The notes under the pieces were generated by a model. The model worked only from the letters and a program-made list of their open reading frames with translations, searched no databases and was not told the origin of the DNA. Of a stretch of 64,000 bases of DNA, positions 27,515-34,847 are shown in pieces (the first letter of the stretch is position 1; each line of letters opens with the position of its first letter). Source of the stretch: CAWJMD01 sp963843835 (GTDB lineage: Bacteria > Actinomycetota > Actinomycetes > Actinomycetales > CAWJMD01); the NCBI GenBank assembly GCA_963843835.1, contig CAWJMD010000001.1:372001-436000 (forward strand), written 5' to 3'. Made by a program: the position numbers and the translations under genes.

Positions 27515-27820
27515 ATGTACAACGCCGACTGGCTGGACCAGGGCGCGTGCCGCAAGAGCAACCCGGACGACCTGTTCGTCCAGGGAGCGGCCCAGCACCA
27601 GGCGAAGGTGGTGTGCCAGGGCTGCGTGGTCAAGACCGAGTGCCTGGCCGACGCGCTCGACAACCAGATCGCCTACGGGGTGTGGGGGGGAATGACCGAG
27701 CGCGAGCGCCGGGCGCTGCTCAAGCGGCGGCCCAACGTGCGGTCCTGGCGCAGGCTGCTCGAGGCGGCCCGCGAGGAGCACGCGCAGACGCCGGCCCCGC
27801 AGGCCACGCGCACGGCCTGA
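27515..27820 (+). CDS. whiB4: WhiB-family iron-sulfur regulator (WhiB4-like)
   Basis: The 101-residue protein carries the four cluster-binding cysteines (one in QGACRKS, then C-x2-C-x5-C in VVCQGCVVKTEC), the beta-turn GVWGG at about 55-59, and a basic C-terminal tail RRALLKRRPNVRSWRR. WhiB proteins hold an O2/NO-sensitive [4Fe-4S] cluster and act with the principal sigma factor. I call it WhiB4-like from its position between the PBP and the paired ArsA ATPases, as in mycobacteria. ATG at 27515 has GGGAG about nine bases upstream. Divergent from the PBP gene across 223 bp. Confidence 0.9.
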   Translation: MYNADWLDQGACRKSNPDDLFVQGAAQHQAKVVCQGCVVKTECLADALDNQIAYGVWGGMTERERRALLKRRPNVRSWRRLLEAAREEHAQTPAPQATRTA

Positions 27821-27840
27821 CCCACCGGCCACGGGGGGTG

Positions 27841-29043
27841 TCAGCCGGCCAGCTGCGTCCCGACCTGTCGTAGGCCCTCCAGGTCGTGCACGTCCTCAGC
27901 CATCGCCGCGACCTCGGTCGACGGCACCCCGGGGTGTGCCGCGAAGAAGCGCGCGGCCACGGCCTCCTCCCGCTCGCGCCGGCGCATCCGCTCGGCGTGC
28001 AGCCGCAGGAGCCCGGCCGTCACCGTCAGGCCGGTCGCCCCGCGGCGCCCCTCCGACTCGAGCTTCTCGTCGAGCTGTTCCGCCGCGGCAAGCGCGCGCT
28101 CGGCGCTCAGTGACCCGACCTCGGTGGTCTGCACGCGGTTGAGCACCAGACCGGCCAGCGGCATCTGGTCGGCGTCCAGCCGCTCGACGAAGTACGACGC
28201 CTCCCGGAGCGCGTCGGGGTCGGGAGTGGCCACCACCAGGAACGCGGTGCCCTTGTCCTGCAGCCGGGCGTAGGTGTGGTCGGCGCGCTCCCGGAACCCG
28301 CCGAACATGGTGTCGAGAGCGGCCACGAACGTCTGCACGTCCCCGAGGATCTGCGCACCGAGCACGCGGGTCATCAGCCCGGTCACGCCCCCCACGACGT
28401 TCGTGAAGGCACGCACGTAGGCGCGTCCTCCGACCTTCGCAGGGGCCATCAGCAGCCGGATGAAGCGGCCGTCGAGGAACGACGAGAGCCGCTGCGGGGC
28501 GTCGAGGAAGTCGAGTGCGGAGCGGCTCGGCGGCGTGTCCACGACCACCAGGTCCCATGGCTGCTCGCCTGCGTCGGCCGCCGCCCTGAGCTGTCCCAGC
28601 TTCTCCATCGCCATGTACTCGCTGGTGCCGGCGAACGACGACGACAGCGCCTGGTAGAAGGGGTTGGCGAGGATCTGCTGGGCCTTCTCGGGGCTGGCGT
28701 GCGTCTCGACCACCTCGTCGAACGTGCGCTTCATGTCAAGCATCATCGCGTCGAGAGTGCCTGTCGTCGTTTCCGTCTCGCCGTCCTCGGGGGCGGGCAG
28801 AGCGACCGGTCGGGGAACGTTGTCGAGCTCCTCGAGCCCCATCGCCTGCGCGAGACGGCGCGCCGGGTCGATGGTCAGCACGACGACCTTGCGTCCACGA
28901 CCGGCGGCGCGGAAGGCCAGTGCGGCGGCTGTCGTCGTCTTGCCCACGCCCCCGGAGCCGCAGCAGACGATGGTGTGGATGGCCGGGTCGTCGAGGAGAA
29001 CGTCGACATCGAGCCCGGGCGCGGGCGGGCGGGAGGTCCTCAT
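27841..29043 (-). CDS. ArsA-family ATPase, second of a pair
   Basis: The 400-residue P-loop ATPase has VCCGSGGVGKTTTAAALA (deviant Walker A with the intradimer Lys position occupied by Gly-Ser in place of KGG), the DPARRLAQAMG switch region and VVVDTPPS. It corresponds to Rv3680 in mycobacteria, which pairs with the upstream homologue. Mycobacterial versions support envelope integrity under stress; arsenite export is unlikely as no ArsB partner adjoins. ATG at 29043 overlaps the stop of the first ATPase gene (ATGA). Confidence 0.9.
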   Translation of the reverse strand: MRTSRPPAPGLDVDVLLDDPAIHTIVCCGSGGVGKTTTAAALAFRAAGRGRKVVVLTIDPARRLAQAMGLEELDNVPRPVALPAPEDGETETTTGTLDAMMLDMKRTFDEVVETHASPEKAQQILANPFYQALSSSFAGTSEYMAMEKLGQLRAAADAGEQPWDLVVVDTPPSRSALDFLDAPQRLSSFLDGRFIRLLMAPAKVGGRAYVRAFTNVVGGVTGLMTRVLGAQILGDVQTFVAALDTMFGGFRERADHTYARLQDKGTAFLVVATPDPDALREASYFVERLDADQMPLAGLVLNRVQTTEVGSLSAERALAAAEQLDEKLESEGRRGATGLTVTAGLLRLHAERMRRREREEAVAARFFAAHPGVPSTEVAAMAEDVHDLEGLRQVGTQLAG

Positions 29044-30104
29044 GCCAGCCCCTGCTCTCGCATCCGGTCCGCCAGCTCGTAGAGACCACCGAGGTCGACC
29101 CCGCTCGCGAGGTACCCGAGCTCGTAGACCGGCCTGTCGAGCGCCCCGAGCGAGGCGCGTTCCCTGCGCTGCAGCGCGACCCGGCGCGCGTGCTCGGCCC
29201 CCTGCTGGATCAGGCCGGCCGCCATCGACTGCGAGCGGGCCGAGTCGCCGTTCCGGACGAGTCCGGCGGCGGCGAGGCCCTCGCGCACCTGGACGGCGTC
29301 GAGCCGTCCGTCGTCGGCCGCGGTCAGCGCCTTGACCGGCAGCAGCTCCTCGCGGACGCCGTTGACGATCACCCCACCCACGGGCAGGCCGACGGCCGCG
29401 AGCTCGGCCACCCCGTCGATCGTCTCCTGAACGGGCATCTCCTCGAGCAGGGTGACGAGGTGCACCGCGGTCTCCGGCGAACGCAGCAGCGTCATGATCG
29501 CGTCCGCCTGGTTGCGGATCGGCCCGACCCGCGCCAGCCCCGACACCTCGTCGTTGACGTTGAGGAAGCGGGTGATGCGACCCGTCGGCGGAGCGTCCAG
29601 CACCACGGCGTCGTAGACGGCGCGATGGCTGCCCTTCTCACGCCGCCGGGCGGCCTCGTAGACCTTCCCCGTGAGGAGCACGTCGCGCAGGCCGGGCGCG
29701 ATGGTGGTGGCGAAGTCGATGGCGCCGACCCGGTCGAGGACCCGTCCGGCCCGGCCCAGCCGGTAGAACATGTCGAGGTAGTCCAGCAGGGCGGCGCGGG
29801 GTTCCACCGCCAGCGCGAACACCTCGCCGCCGTAGGGGGCGACAGCGATCGAGCGCTCCGCGTAGGGCAGGGGCGGCACGTCGAAGATCTGTGCGATGCC
29901 CTGCCTGTCCTCGACCTCGCAGAGCAGCACACGTCGGCCCTGGCCGGCGAGGGCCAGCGCGAGGGCGCCCGCGACCGTCGTCTTGCCGGTGCCGCCCTTG
30001 CCGGTGACGACGTGCAGCCGCACGCCCTCGAAGTCGCCCGGCCGTGCGTCGTCGGGTGCCGTCACGGGTCGTGCGCGCCTGCTGCGGGGGGAGGTGGACG
30101 GCAC
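29040..30104 (-). CDS. ArsA-family ATPase, first of a pair
   Basis: This ATPase of 354 residues has a full deviant Walker A, TGKGGTGKTT (about 33-42), an A'-type region EVEDRQGIAQIF, VVLDAPPTGRITRFL and the later adenine-binding block VVNGVRE. It is the Rv3679 counterpart and should form a heteromer with the next gene. The start is uncertain: GTG at 30104 is six bases after TACCCT and so may be leaderless; GTG at 30065 would give 341 residues, closer to the mycobacterial length. Shared 52-bp divergent promoter region with the DUF4177 gene. Confidence 0.9.
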   Translation of the reverse strand: MPSTSPRSRRARPVTAPDDARPGDFEGVRLHVVTGKGGTGKTTVAGALALALAGQGRRVLLCEVEDRQGIAQIFDVPPLPYAERSIAVAPYGGEVFALAVEPRAALLDYLDMFYRLGRAGRVLDRVGAIDFATTIAPGLRDVLLTGKVYEAARRREKGSHRAVYDAVVLDAPPTGRITRFLNVNDEVSGLARVGPIRNQADAIMTLLRSPETAVHLVTLLEEMPVQETIDGVAELAAVGLPVGGVIVNGVREELLPVKALTAADDGRLDAVQVREGLAAAGLVRNGDSARSQSMAAGLIQQGAEHARRVALQRRERASLGALDRPVYELGYLASGVDLGGLYELADRMREQGLA

Positions 30105-30110
30105 TCCCCC

Positions 30111-30116
30111 AGGGTA
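30111..30116 (-). promoter_or_regulatory. -10 hexamer (TACCCT) for the ArsA operon
   Basis: TACCCT on the minus strand, six bases before GTG at 30104; leaderless arrangement. Confidence 0.45.
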
Positions 30117-30143
30117 GTGAGCGGCAGGTGATCCCGCCGCCGC

Positions 30144-30149
30144 TAGGCT
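30144..30149 (+). promoter_or_regulatory. -10 hexamer (TAGGCT) for the DUF4177-RidA unit
   Basis: TAGGCT, seven bases before ATG at 30157, leaderless. It lies 27 bases from the divergent ArsA -10, so the two promoters are nearly back to back. Confidence 0.55.
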
Positions 30150-30156
30150 GCCGCCC

Positions 30157-30312
30157 ATGGCTCAGTGGGAGTACGCGACCGTTCCGCTCATCGTGCACGC
30201 GACCAAGCAGATCCTCGACCAGTGGGGGGTCGACGGCTGGGAGCTGGTGCAGGTGGTGCCCGGTCCCGACGGCAACGGCCTCGTGGCCTACCTCAAGCGC
30301 GAGAAGGGCTGA
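30157..30312 (+). CDS. Small DUF4177 protein
   Basis: A 51-residue protein MAQWEYATVPLIVHATKQ..., with the conserved NQWG-like DQWGVDGWELVQVVP centre and an AYLKREKG end, typical of DUF4177. It is too short for many gene finders. Nearly all codons end in G or C, it has a leaderless promoter, and it ends four bases before the ATG of ridA, so it is a real first gene of a two-gene unit. Function unknown; the conserved adjacency to RidA is known from mycobacteria and streptomycetes. Confidence 0.88.
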   Translation: MAQWEYATVPLIVHATKQILDQWGVDGWELVQVVPGPDGNGLVAYLKREKG

Positions 30313-30315
30313 CCG

Positions 30316-30789
30316 ATGGGCGCAGGCCGTGTGGAGTCCCGCCTCGACGAGCTCGGGCTGACGCTGCCGAGCGTGCCGGCGCCGCTCGCGGCGTACGTTC
30401 CCGCCGTCACGACCGGGTCGTACGTGTACACGTCGGGTCAGCTGCCGATGGTCGACGGCGCGCTGGTGGAGGCCGGCGTCGTCGGTGACGAGCCCGGTGA
30501 CATCAGCGTCGAGCGGGGGGCGGAGCTCGCGCGCATCTGCGCGCTCAACGCCCTGGCCGCGGTGAAGACGCAGGTCGGTGACCTCGACCGCGTGCGCGTC
30601 GTCAAGGTCGTCGGCTTCGTGGCCAGCCGGCCGGGCTTCGGCGGTCAGCCGAAGGTGGTCAACGGGGCGAGCGAGCTGCTCGGCGAGGCGCTGGGCGACC
30701 AGGGCGTGCACGCCCGCAGCGCCGTGGGCGTCGCCGCGCTGCCGCTGAACGCCCCGGTCGAGGTCGAGCTGACCGTCGAGGTGCTCTGA
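30316..30789 (+). CDS. RidA family protein
   Basis: The 157-residue protein is of the RidA/YjgF fold: YVPAVTTGSYVYTSGQLPM, then GDISVERGAELARICALNALAAVK, DRVRVVKVVGFVAS and the late HARSAVGVAALPLNAPVEVELTVEV strand with the Arg-Ser/Ala and Glu positions of the family's active site. It is longer than canonical RidA (about 128) with an N-terminal extension, as in Rv3678c. RidA hydrolyses reactive enamine/imine intermediates; this subgroup's substrate is unproven. Convergent with the MerR gene. Confidence 0.9.
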   Translation: MGAGRVESRLDELGLTLPSVPAPLAAYVPAVTTGSYVYTSGQLPMVDGALVEAGVVGDEPGDISVERGAELARICALNALAAVKTQVGDLDRVRVVKVVGFVASRPGFGGQPKVVNGASELLGEALGDQGVHARSAVGVAALPLNAPVEVELTVEVL

Positions 30790-30819
30790 CCCTCGCGCGG
30801 GCGTGGACCGGGGCGACGC

Positions 30820-31503
30820 TCAGTCGGTCAGGCGCGTCGCCAGCACGTCGGCGAAGGCCGTGGTCACCAGCTGCAGCATGAGCTGGCGTGTCTCGTCCTG
30901 CTCCGGCCCCTCACCCAGCGCGTCCAGTGCGTCGCGCAGGCCGTCGACCACCGTCAACGCGCCGCGAGCGCCCAGCAGGCCCAGCTGGGTGCTCTGGTCG
31001 AGGTCCACACCGCGTGACGAGAGCGCGCTGACCAGGCCGAGCCCGACGGCGCTGGCATGCGGACGGCCGTCCTCACAGCTGACAAGGCCGGCCTCCATCA
31101 TCGTCTCGATCGTGCCGGGCCGGTGCTCCGCGTAGAAGGCGACCGCGGTCGGGTCGAGCGGCACGCGGACCGCACGACGCCAGGCGGCGGCCACGTCCTG
31201 GCGACCCAACCTTCCTAGCTCGTGGTCGGCCGTCCGCCTCTCGATCAGGTCGGCGATCACCTTGAGCGAGAGCCCGTGCTCGTGCAGCCCGCGGATCAGC
31301 CGCAGCCGCGCCACGTGCTCCTGGCGGTAGACCAGACGGCGCCCCGACCGGCTCACCGGCGGCAGCAGACCCCGCTGCTGGTACGCGCGCACGTTCCGCG
31401 GGGTCATGGCGGCGGCGTCGGCGACCTGCTCGAGCGTGAGCTCGTCGGGTGCGCGGGCGGTGACCTCGGCGCACGTGTCGGTAGGCATGGCACTCTGCCC
31501 CAT
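30820..31503 (-). CDS. MerR family transcriptional regulator
   Basis: The 227-residue regulator has the MerR N-terminal winged helix (about 21-90): LTLEQVADAAAMTPRNVRAYQQRGLLPP and VYRQEHVARLRLIRGLHEHGLSLKVIADLI. The C-terminal effector region is all-helical and longer than metal-type MerR proteins. No metal-binding Cys pattern was seen. ATG at 31503 has AGGAAGGGG about seven bases upstream. It is divergent from the Nudix gene across 175 bp, which contains an inverted repeat CCGCC-GCGGT-GGCGG at 31556-31570 that could be an operator. Confidence 0.88.
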   Translation of the reverse strand: MGQSAMPTDTCAEVTARAPDELTLEQVADAAAMTPRNVRAYQQRGLLPPVSRSGRRLVYRQEHVARLRLIRGLHEHGLSLKVIADLIERRTADHELGRLGRQDVAAAWRRAVRVPLDPTAVAFYAEHRPGTIETMMEAGLVSCEDGRPHASAVGLGLVSALSSRGVDLDQSTQLGLLGARGALTVVDGLRDALDALGEGPEQDETRQLMLQLVTTAFADVLATRLTD

Positions 31504-31666
31504 CACCTGTCCCCTTCCTCACGTCCCCGGTGCCCTCGGTGACGGTACGTGACAACCGCCGCGGTGGCGGCGAGATACGACCGCCCTGCTGTGGACGGTA
31601 GTCCTTTTCACGCGGGCGGGCCCGTGTCCGGTCCCGGAGGGGTCTGCCGGCCGACGGGACGGCGCC

Positions 31667-31672
31667 TAGGGT
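31667..31672 (+). promoter_or_regulatory. -10 hexamer (TAGGGT) of a leaderless promoter for the Nudix-MBL pair
   Basis: TAGGGT is followed by six bases and the GTG at 31679. Confidence 0.6.
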
Positions 31673-31678
31673 GGACAG

Positions 31679-32536
31679 GTGACGCGAGACTTCCCGACCC
31701 CCCCGTCGCTGGCCGGTCGGGCTGCCGAGTGGTGGGGGACGCCAGGGGCCGAGCCGGTGTCACCTCGTCCGGCTGCGACCGTGGTGCTGGTGCGGGACCC
31801 GGTCGGGGGCGCCGGCGGGCCGGAGCTCTTCCTCATGCACCGCCAGCGGACGATGGCCTTCGCTGCCGGGATGCTGGCCTTCCCGGGCGGAGGGGTCGAC
31901 CCGCGAGATGGTGACGACCTCGACCTGCCGTGGGCAGGACCCGCGCCCGCCGAGTGGGCGGCGACGATGGGCGTGCCGCAGGGCGAGGCGGTGGCCCTGG
32001 TGTGCGCCGCCGTCCGCGAGACCTTCGAGGAGTGCGGGGTGCTGCTGGCCTCGGCGGACGGCCCCGGCGGGGTCGTGGACGTCGACGACGAGTCGTGGGA
32101 AACGGACCGCCAGCGGCTGCTCAGCCGTGACGTGGCCCTCTCGGACCTCCTGGTCGAGCGGTCGCTGGTGCTGCGCAGCGACCTGCTGCGGCCGTGGGCC
32201 CACTGGACGACTCCCGAGTTCGAGCCGCGCCGCTACGACACCTGGTTCTTCCTGGCGGTGGCTCCCGAGGAGCAGCGGGCGCGTCACCTCGGCGGAGAGG
32301 CGTCGGCGTCCGGGTGGCTGTCGGCCCGGCGGGTGCTCGCCGACCGCGACGCCGGCTCCGTGGCGATGCTGCCGCCGACCCAGGTCGCCGTGGAGGAGGT
32401 CGCCGGCGCCGCGTCGGTCGCGGACCTGCTGGTGGCACCGCGCGACCTGACCGAGGTCGTCCCGCGGCTGGAACAGCTCGATGGCGCCGTGGTGCTGCGG
32501 ACCGACCTGCCCCCGACCGTCCCGGGCCCGCAGTGA
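31679..32536 (+). CDS. Nudix hydrolase with split Nudix box (NUDT19-like)
   Basis: The 285-residue protein has a Nudix box split by an insertion: FPGGGVDPRDGDD, then about 35 residues, then AAVRETFEECGVLL. This layout is that of NUDT19/NUDT7-like acyl-CoA diphosphatases and of actinobacterial homologues. The metal-binding Glu residues (REtfEEcG) are intact. Exact substrate is unknown, though a CoA-type substrate is a reasonable guess. GTG at 31679 follows a -10 with no ribosome binding site. The stop overlaps the start of the MBL-fold gene by four bases. Confidence 0.88.
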   Translation: MTRDFPTPPSLAGRAAEWWGTPGAEPVSPRPAATVVLVRDPVGGAGGPELFLMHRQRTMAFAAGMLAFPGGGVDPRDGDDLDLPWAGPAPAEWAATMGVPQGEAVALVCAAVRETFEECGVLLASADGPGGVVDVDDESWETDRQRLLSRDVALSDLLVERSLVLRSDLLRPWAHWTTPEFEPRRYDTWFFLAVAPEEQRARHLGGEASASGWLSARRVLADRDAGSVAMLPPTQVAVEEVAGAASVADLLVAPRDLTEVVPRLEQLDGAVVLRTDLPPTVPGPQ

Positions 32537-33360
32537 GCGGTCCGGCGCTGATCGGGACGACCGGCGGGTCGCAGTGGTCGGGGGGCGCGGTGACCGAGCG
32601 GGCGCACTGCGTGCTCGCGCCGAACCCGGGACCGATGACGCTGGACGGCACGAACACCTGGGTCGTGTCAGTGCCCGGGGAGGGGTCGGTGGTGGTCGAC
32701 CCGGGGCCGGACGACGCCCGCCACCTGCGGGCCGTGCTCGAGGTCGCGGAGGCCGCCGAGGCCCCCGTGCGAGAGGTGCTGCTGACGCATGGCCACCTCG
32801 ACCACAGCGAAGGGGCAGCCGCGTTCGCCGACCTGGCGGGCGGCGTACCGGTCCGTGCACTCGACCCCGGGTACCGGTTCGGCGGCGAGGGGCTGGGGGA
32901 CGGGGACGTGGTGGCGGTCGGTGACACCGAGCTGAGGGTCGTCGGTACCCCTGGGCATACCGCCGACTCGCTGACGTTCCTGCTGGTGGGTCCCGGCGGA
33001 ACCGGACTGCTGACCGGCGACACCGTGCTCGGACGGGGGACCACCGTCGTGGCCCATCCCGACGGCCGGCTCGGCCCGTACCTGGACTCCCTGCGACGGC
33101 TGCGTGACCTGGCCGAGCGCGTGGGTGGCGCCCGCGTCCTGCCGGGGCACGGCCCCGTGCTGGAGGACGCCCACGCTGCCGTCCTGGCGTACCTGTCCCA
33201 CCGTGAGGTTCGTCTCGAGCAGGTGCGCGCAGCGCTCGCGGCCGGCGACGCGACGCCCGAGGAGGTGGTGCGCCGGGTCTACGCGGACGTCGACCGGGTG
33301 CTGTGGCCGGCGGCGGAGCTCAGCGTCAGGGCGCAGCTGGAGTACCTCGCTGCCGTCTGA
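32533..33360 (+). CDS. Metallo-beta-lactamase fold hydrolase (LACTB2-like)
   Basis: The 275-residue protein begins with the PNPGPMTLDGTNTWVV entry strand, has THGHLDHSEGA (HxHxDH, two zinc sites), GTPGHTADSL, LTGDTVLG and a PGHGP motif, and ends with a small winged-helix-like domain (VRRVYADVDRVLWPAA...). This is the Rv3677c/LACTB2 group; LACTB2 itself is an endoribonuclease, but the bacterial enzyme's substrate is unknown. It is translationally coupled to the Nudix gene (GTGA) and convergent with crp. Confidence 0.9.
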   Translation: MSGPALIGTTGGSQWSGGAVTERAHCVLAPNPGPMTLDGTNTWVVSVPGEGSVVVDPGPDDARHLRAVLEVAEAAEAPVREVLLTHGHLDHSEGAAAFADLAGGVPVRALDPGYRFGGEGLGDGDVVAVGDTELRVVGTPGHTADSLTFLLVGPGGTGLLTGDTVLGRGTTVVAHPDGRLGPYLDSLRRLRDLAERVGGARVLPGHGPVLEDAHAAVLAYLSHREVRLEQVRAALAAGDATPEEVVRRVYADVDRVLWPAAELSVRAQLEYLAAV

Positions 33361-33401
33361 GGCACTGGCCGGCCGACGCGCGAGGTCGTGGGATCGCCCC
33401 G

Positions 33402-34079
33402 TCAGCGCGCGCGTCGCCCCAGGCGATCGACGTCGAGGAGCACCACGGCGCGGGCCTCGAGGCGGATCCAGCCGCGGCCGGCGAAGTCGGCGAGCGCCTT
33501 GTTGACGGTCTCGCGGGAGGCGCCGACCAGCTGGGCCAGCTCCTCCTGGGTCAGCTCGTGGGCGACCAGCACCCCCGCGTCGGTCTGCCGTCCGAACCGG
33601 CGCGAGAGGTCGAGCAGGGCCTTCGCCACGCGGCCGGGCACGTCACTGAACACCAGGTCCGCGAGCGAGTCGTTGGTCCGGCGCAGCCGACGCGCCAGGG
33701 CCTGCAGCAGGTGGCGCGCGACCTCGGGGCGACCCGTCAGCCAGGTCTGCAGGTCGGCGTTGCCGAGCCCGACGAGCTGGGCGTCGGAGACGGCCGTGGC
33801 GGTCGCCGTCCGCGGGCCGGGGTCGAAGAGGGAGAGCTCGCCGAACATCTCGCCCGGTCCGAGCACGGTGAGCAGGTTCTCGCGGCCGTCGCTCGAGGTG
33901 CGGCCCAGCTTGATCTTGCCGGCGGTGATGACGAACAGGCGCTCGCCCGGCTCACCCTCGTGGAACAGCACGTCACCGCGCGGCAGGTCGACCCGTGCCA
34001 TCGTCCCCAGCAGCGCCGCGGCGGCCTCGTCGTCCAGGCCGGCGAACAGCGGGGCCCTGCGCACCACGTCGTTGTCCAC
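33402..34079 (-). CDS. crp: Crp/Fnr family transcriptional regulator (cAMP receptor protein)
   Basis: The 225-residue protein has an N-terminal cyclic-nucleotide domain (about 5-120; GEMFGELSLFDPGPRTATATA carries the Glu and Arg of a cAMP-binding phosphate cassette) and a C-terminal winged helix with LTQEELAQLVGASRETVNKAL as the recognition region. It matches mycobacterial Rv3676 and GlxR. It is a global regulator of carbon metabolism. GAGGAG six bases before the GTG at 34079 decides that start over a GTG two codons earlier (34085), which directly abuts the ribosome binding site. Monocistronic. Confidence 0.94.
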   Translation of the reverse strand: MDNDVVRRAPLFAGLDDEAAAALLGTMARVDLPRGDVLFHEGEPGERLFVITAGKIKLGRTSSDGRENLLTVLGPGEMFGELSLFDPGPRTATATAVSDAQLVGLGNADLQTWLTGRPEVARHLLQALARRLRRTNDSLADLVFSDVPGRVAKALLDLSRRFGRQTDAGVLVAHELTQEELAQLVGASRETVNKALADFAGRGWIRLEARAVVLLDVDRLGRRAR

Positions 34080-34200
34080 GTCCACTCCTCGACTGTCGCC
34101 CGTCCCGGTTGCCGTCTCCCCCGGCCCGACCGGGTGACCGGCAGGTCCCCAGGGTTCGGACGGGGGCAGTCTGCCACTCCCGAACGGCCCGGCGCGCCCT

Positions 34201-34659
34201 CTACCTGCGCGCGGCGCCGCGCAGAACGGCGCCGGGGTCGGCCGTCAGGGCCCGCACGAGGTCGTCGGTGATGCCCTCCAGACGCCCGTCGAGGCACTTC
34301 TCGTGAACGGCGAGGCGGCGACCGGCATCGGTCAGCGCCTCCAGCTGGGTGCCGACCCCCTGGTGTGCGTGGTCGAGGACGAGCCGCGAGATCTCCTCGG
34401 CAGTAGGCGTTCTGGTGGCCTCCCACGGCGTCGACCCGTCGCAGTCCGTGTGCGGTGGCAGCTCATCGAGGGGGCCGAGGGCGCTGGCGACCAGCAGGTC
34501 GGTGCGAGCCCTGACCAGCCGCTGGAGGTACCGGCAGTGCGACAGCTCGGCGAGGACGTCCTGCCGGGTACGACGCAGCGACGGAACGGCAGGGCCGACC
34601 GCGAGGTCTTCCTCGGGGCTGAAGGCCGGCGGAACCGACTGGAGGCTGGCGGTGCTCAC
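34201..34659 (-). CDS. RsiG-like helical protein with diverged c-di-GMP motif
   Basis: The 152-residue protein is predicted to form two long helices. Residues 43-56 (RYLQRLVRARTDLL) align with the conserved SYLRRLLQGRIDIL-type segment of RsiG/aerial-mycelium-formation proteins, where E-S-R-Q-D residues bind c-di-GMP. Here the positions are R43 for Ser, Q46 for Arg, R50 for Gln and D54 retained. A second antiparallel helix near 110-145 (RLAVHEKCLDGRLEGITDDL) has the matching layout. RsiG is the anti-sigma factor of WhiG; no whiG is in this window. Start GTG at 34659 after AGAGGC. The family call is from memory of motifs. Confidence 0.5.
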   Translation of the reverse strand: MSTASLQSVPPAFSPEEDLAVGPAVPSLRRTRQDVLAELSHCRYLQRLVRARTDLLVASALGPLDELPPHTDCDGSTPWEATRTPTAEEISRLVLDHAHQGVGTQLEALTDAGRRLAVHEKCLDGRLEGITDDLVRALTADPGAVLRGAARR

Positions 34660-34810
34660 GCCTCTTTCGTCGTCCCGGCAGACGCCTCTCTTGAGCGGCG
34701 CAGCGGCGCATCACCCGTGCGGCTCATGGCGGGCTCGACGCGTCGCCGGCGGCCCTCACCGAACGCTCACCGCCCTGCACACAACCTGCACCGGACCCCC
34801 AGACGTACTG

Positions 34811-34840
34811 CCGGACACGGTGGTCCGGGCTCCCTACGGT
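34811..34840 (+). promoter_or_regulatory. DUF4173 promoter with inverted repeat operator
   Basis: The -10 TACGGT (34835-34840) lies seven bases before ATG at 34848, leaderless. Just upstream is an inverted repeat, CCGGAC-N6-GTCCGG (34811-34828), that covers the -35/spacer region and could be the site of a repressor or activator. Confidence 0.45.
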
Positions 34841-34847
34841 GTCGCGC

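Noticed and set aside
27841..30104. Arsenic resistance operon from the two ArsA-type ATPases
   Set aside because: No ArsB/Acr3, ArsC or ArsR adjoins; the pair matches Rv3679-Rv3680, linked to envelope stress. The ArsB-like permease at 42016-43308 is paired with a CBS protein and is 12 kb away.
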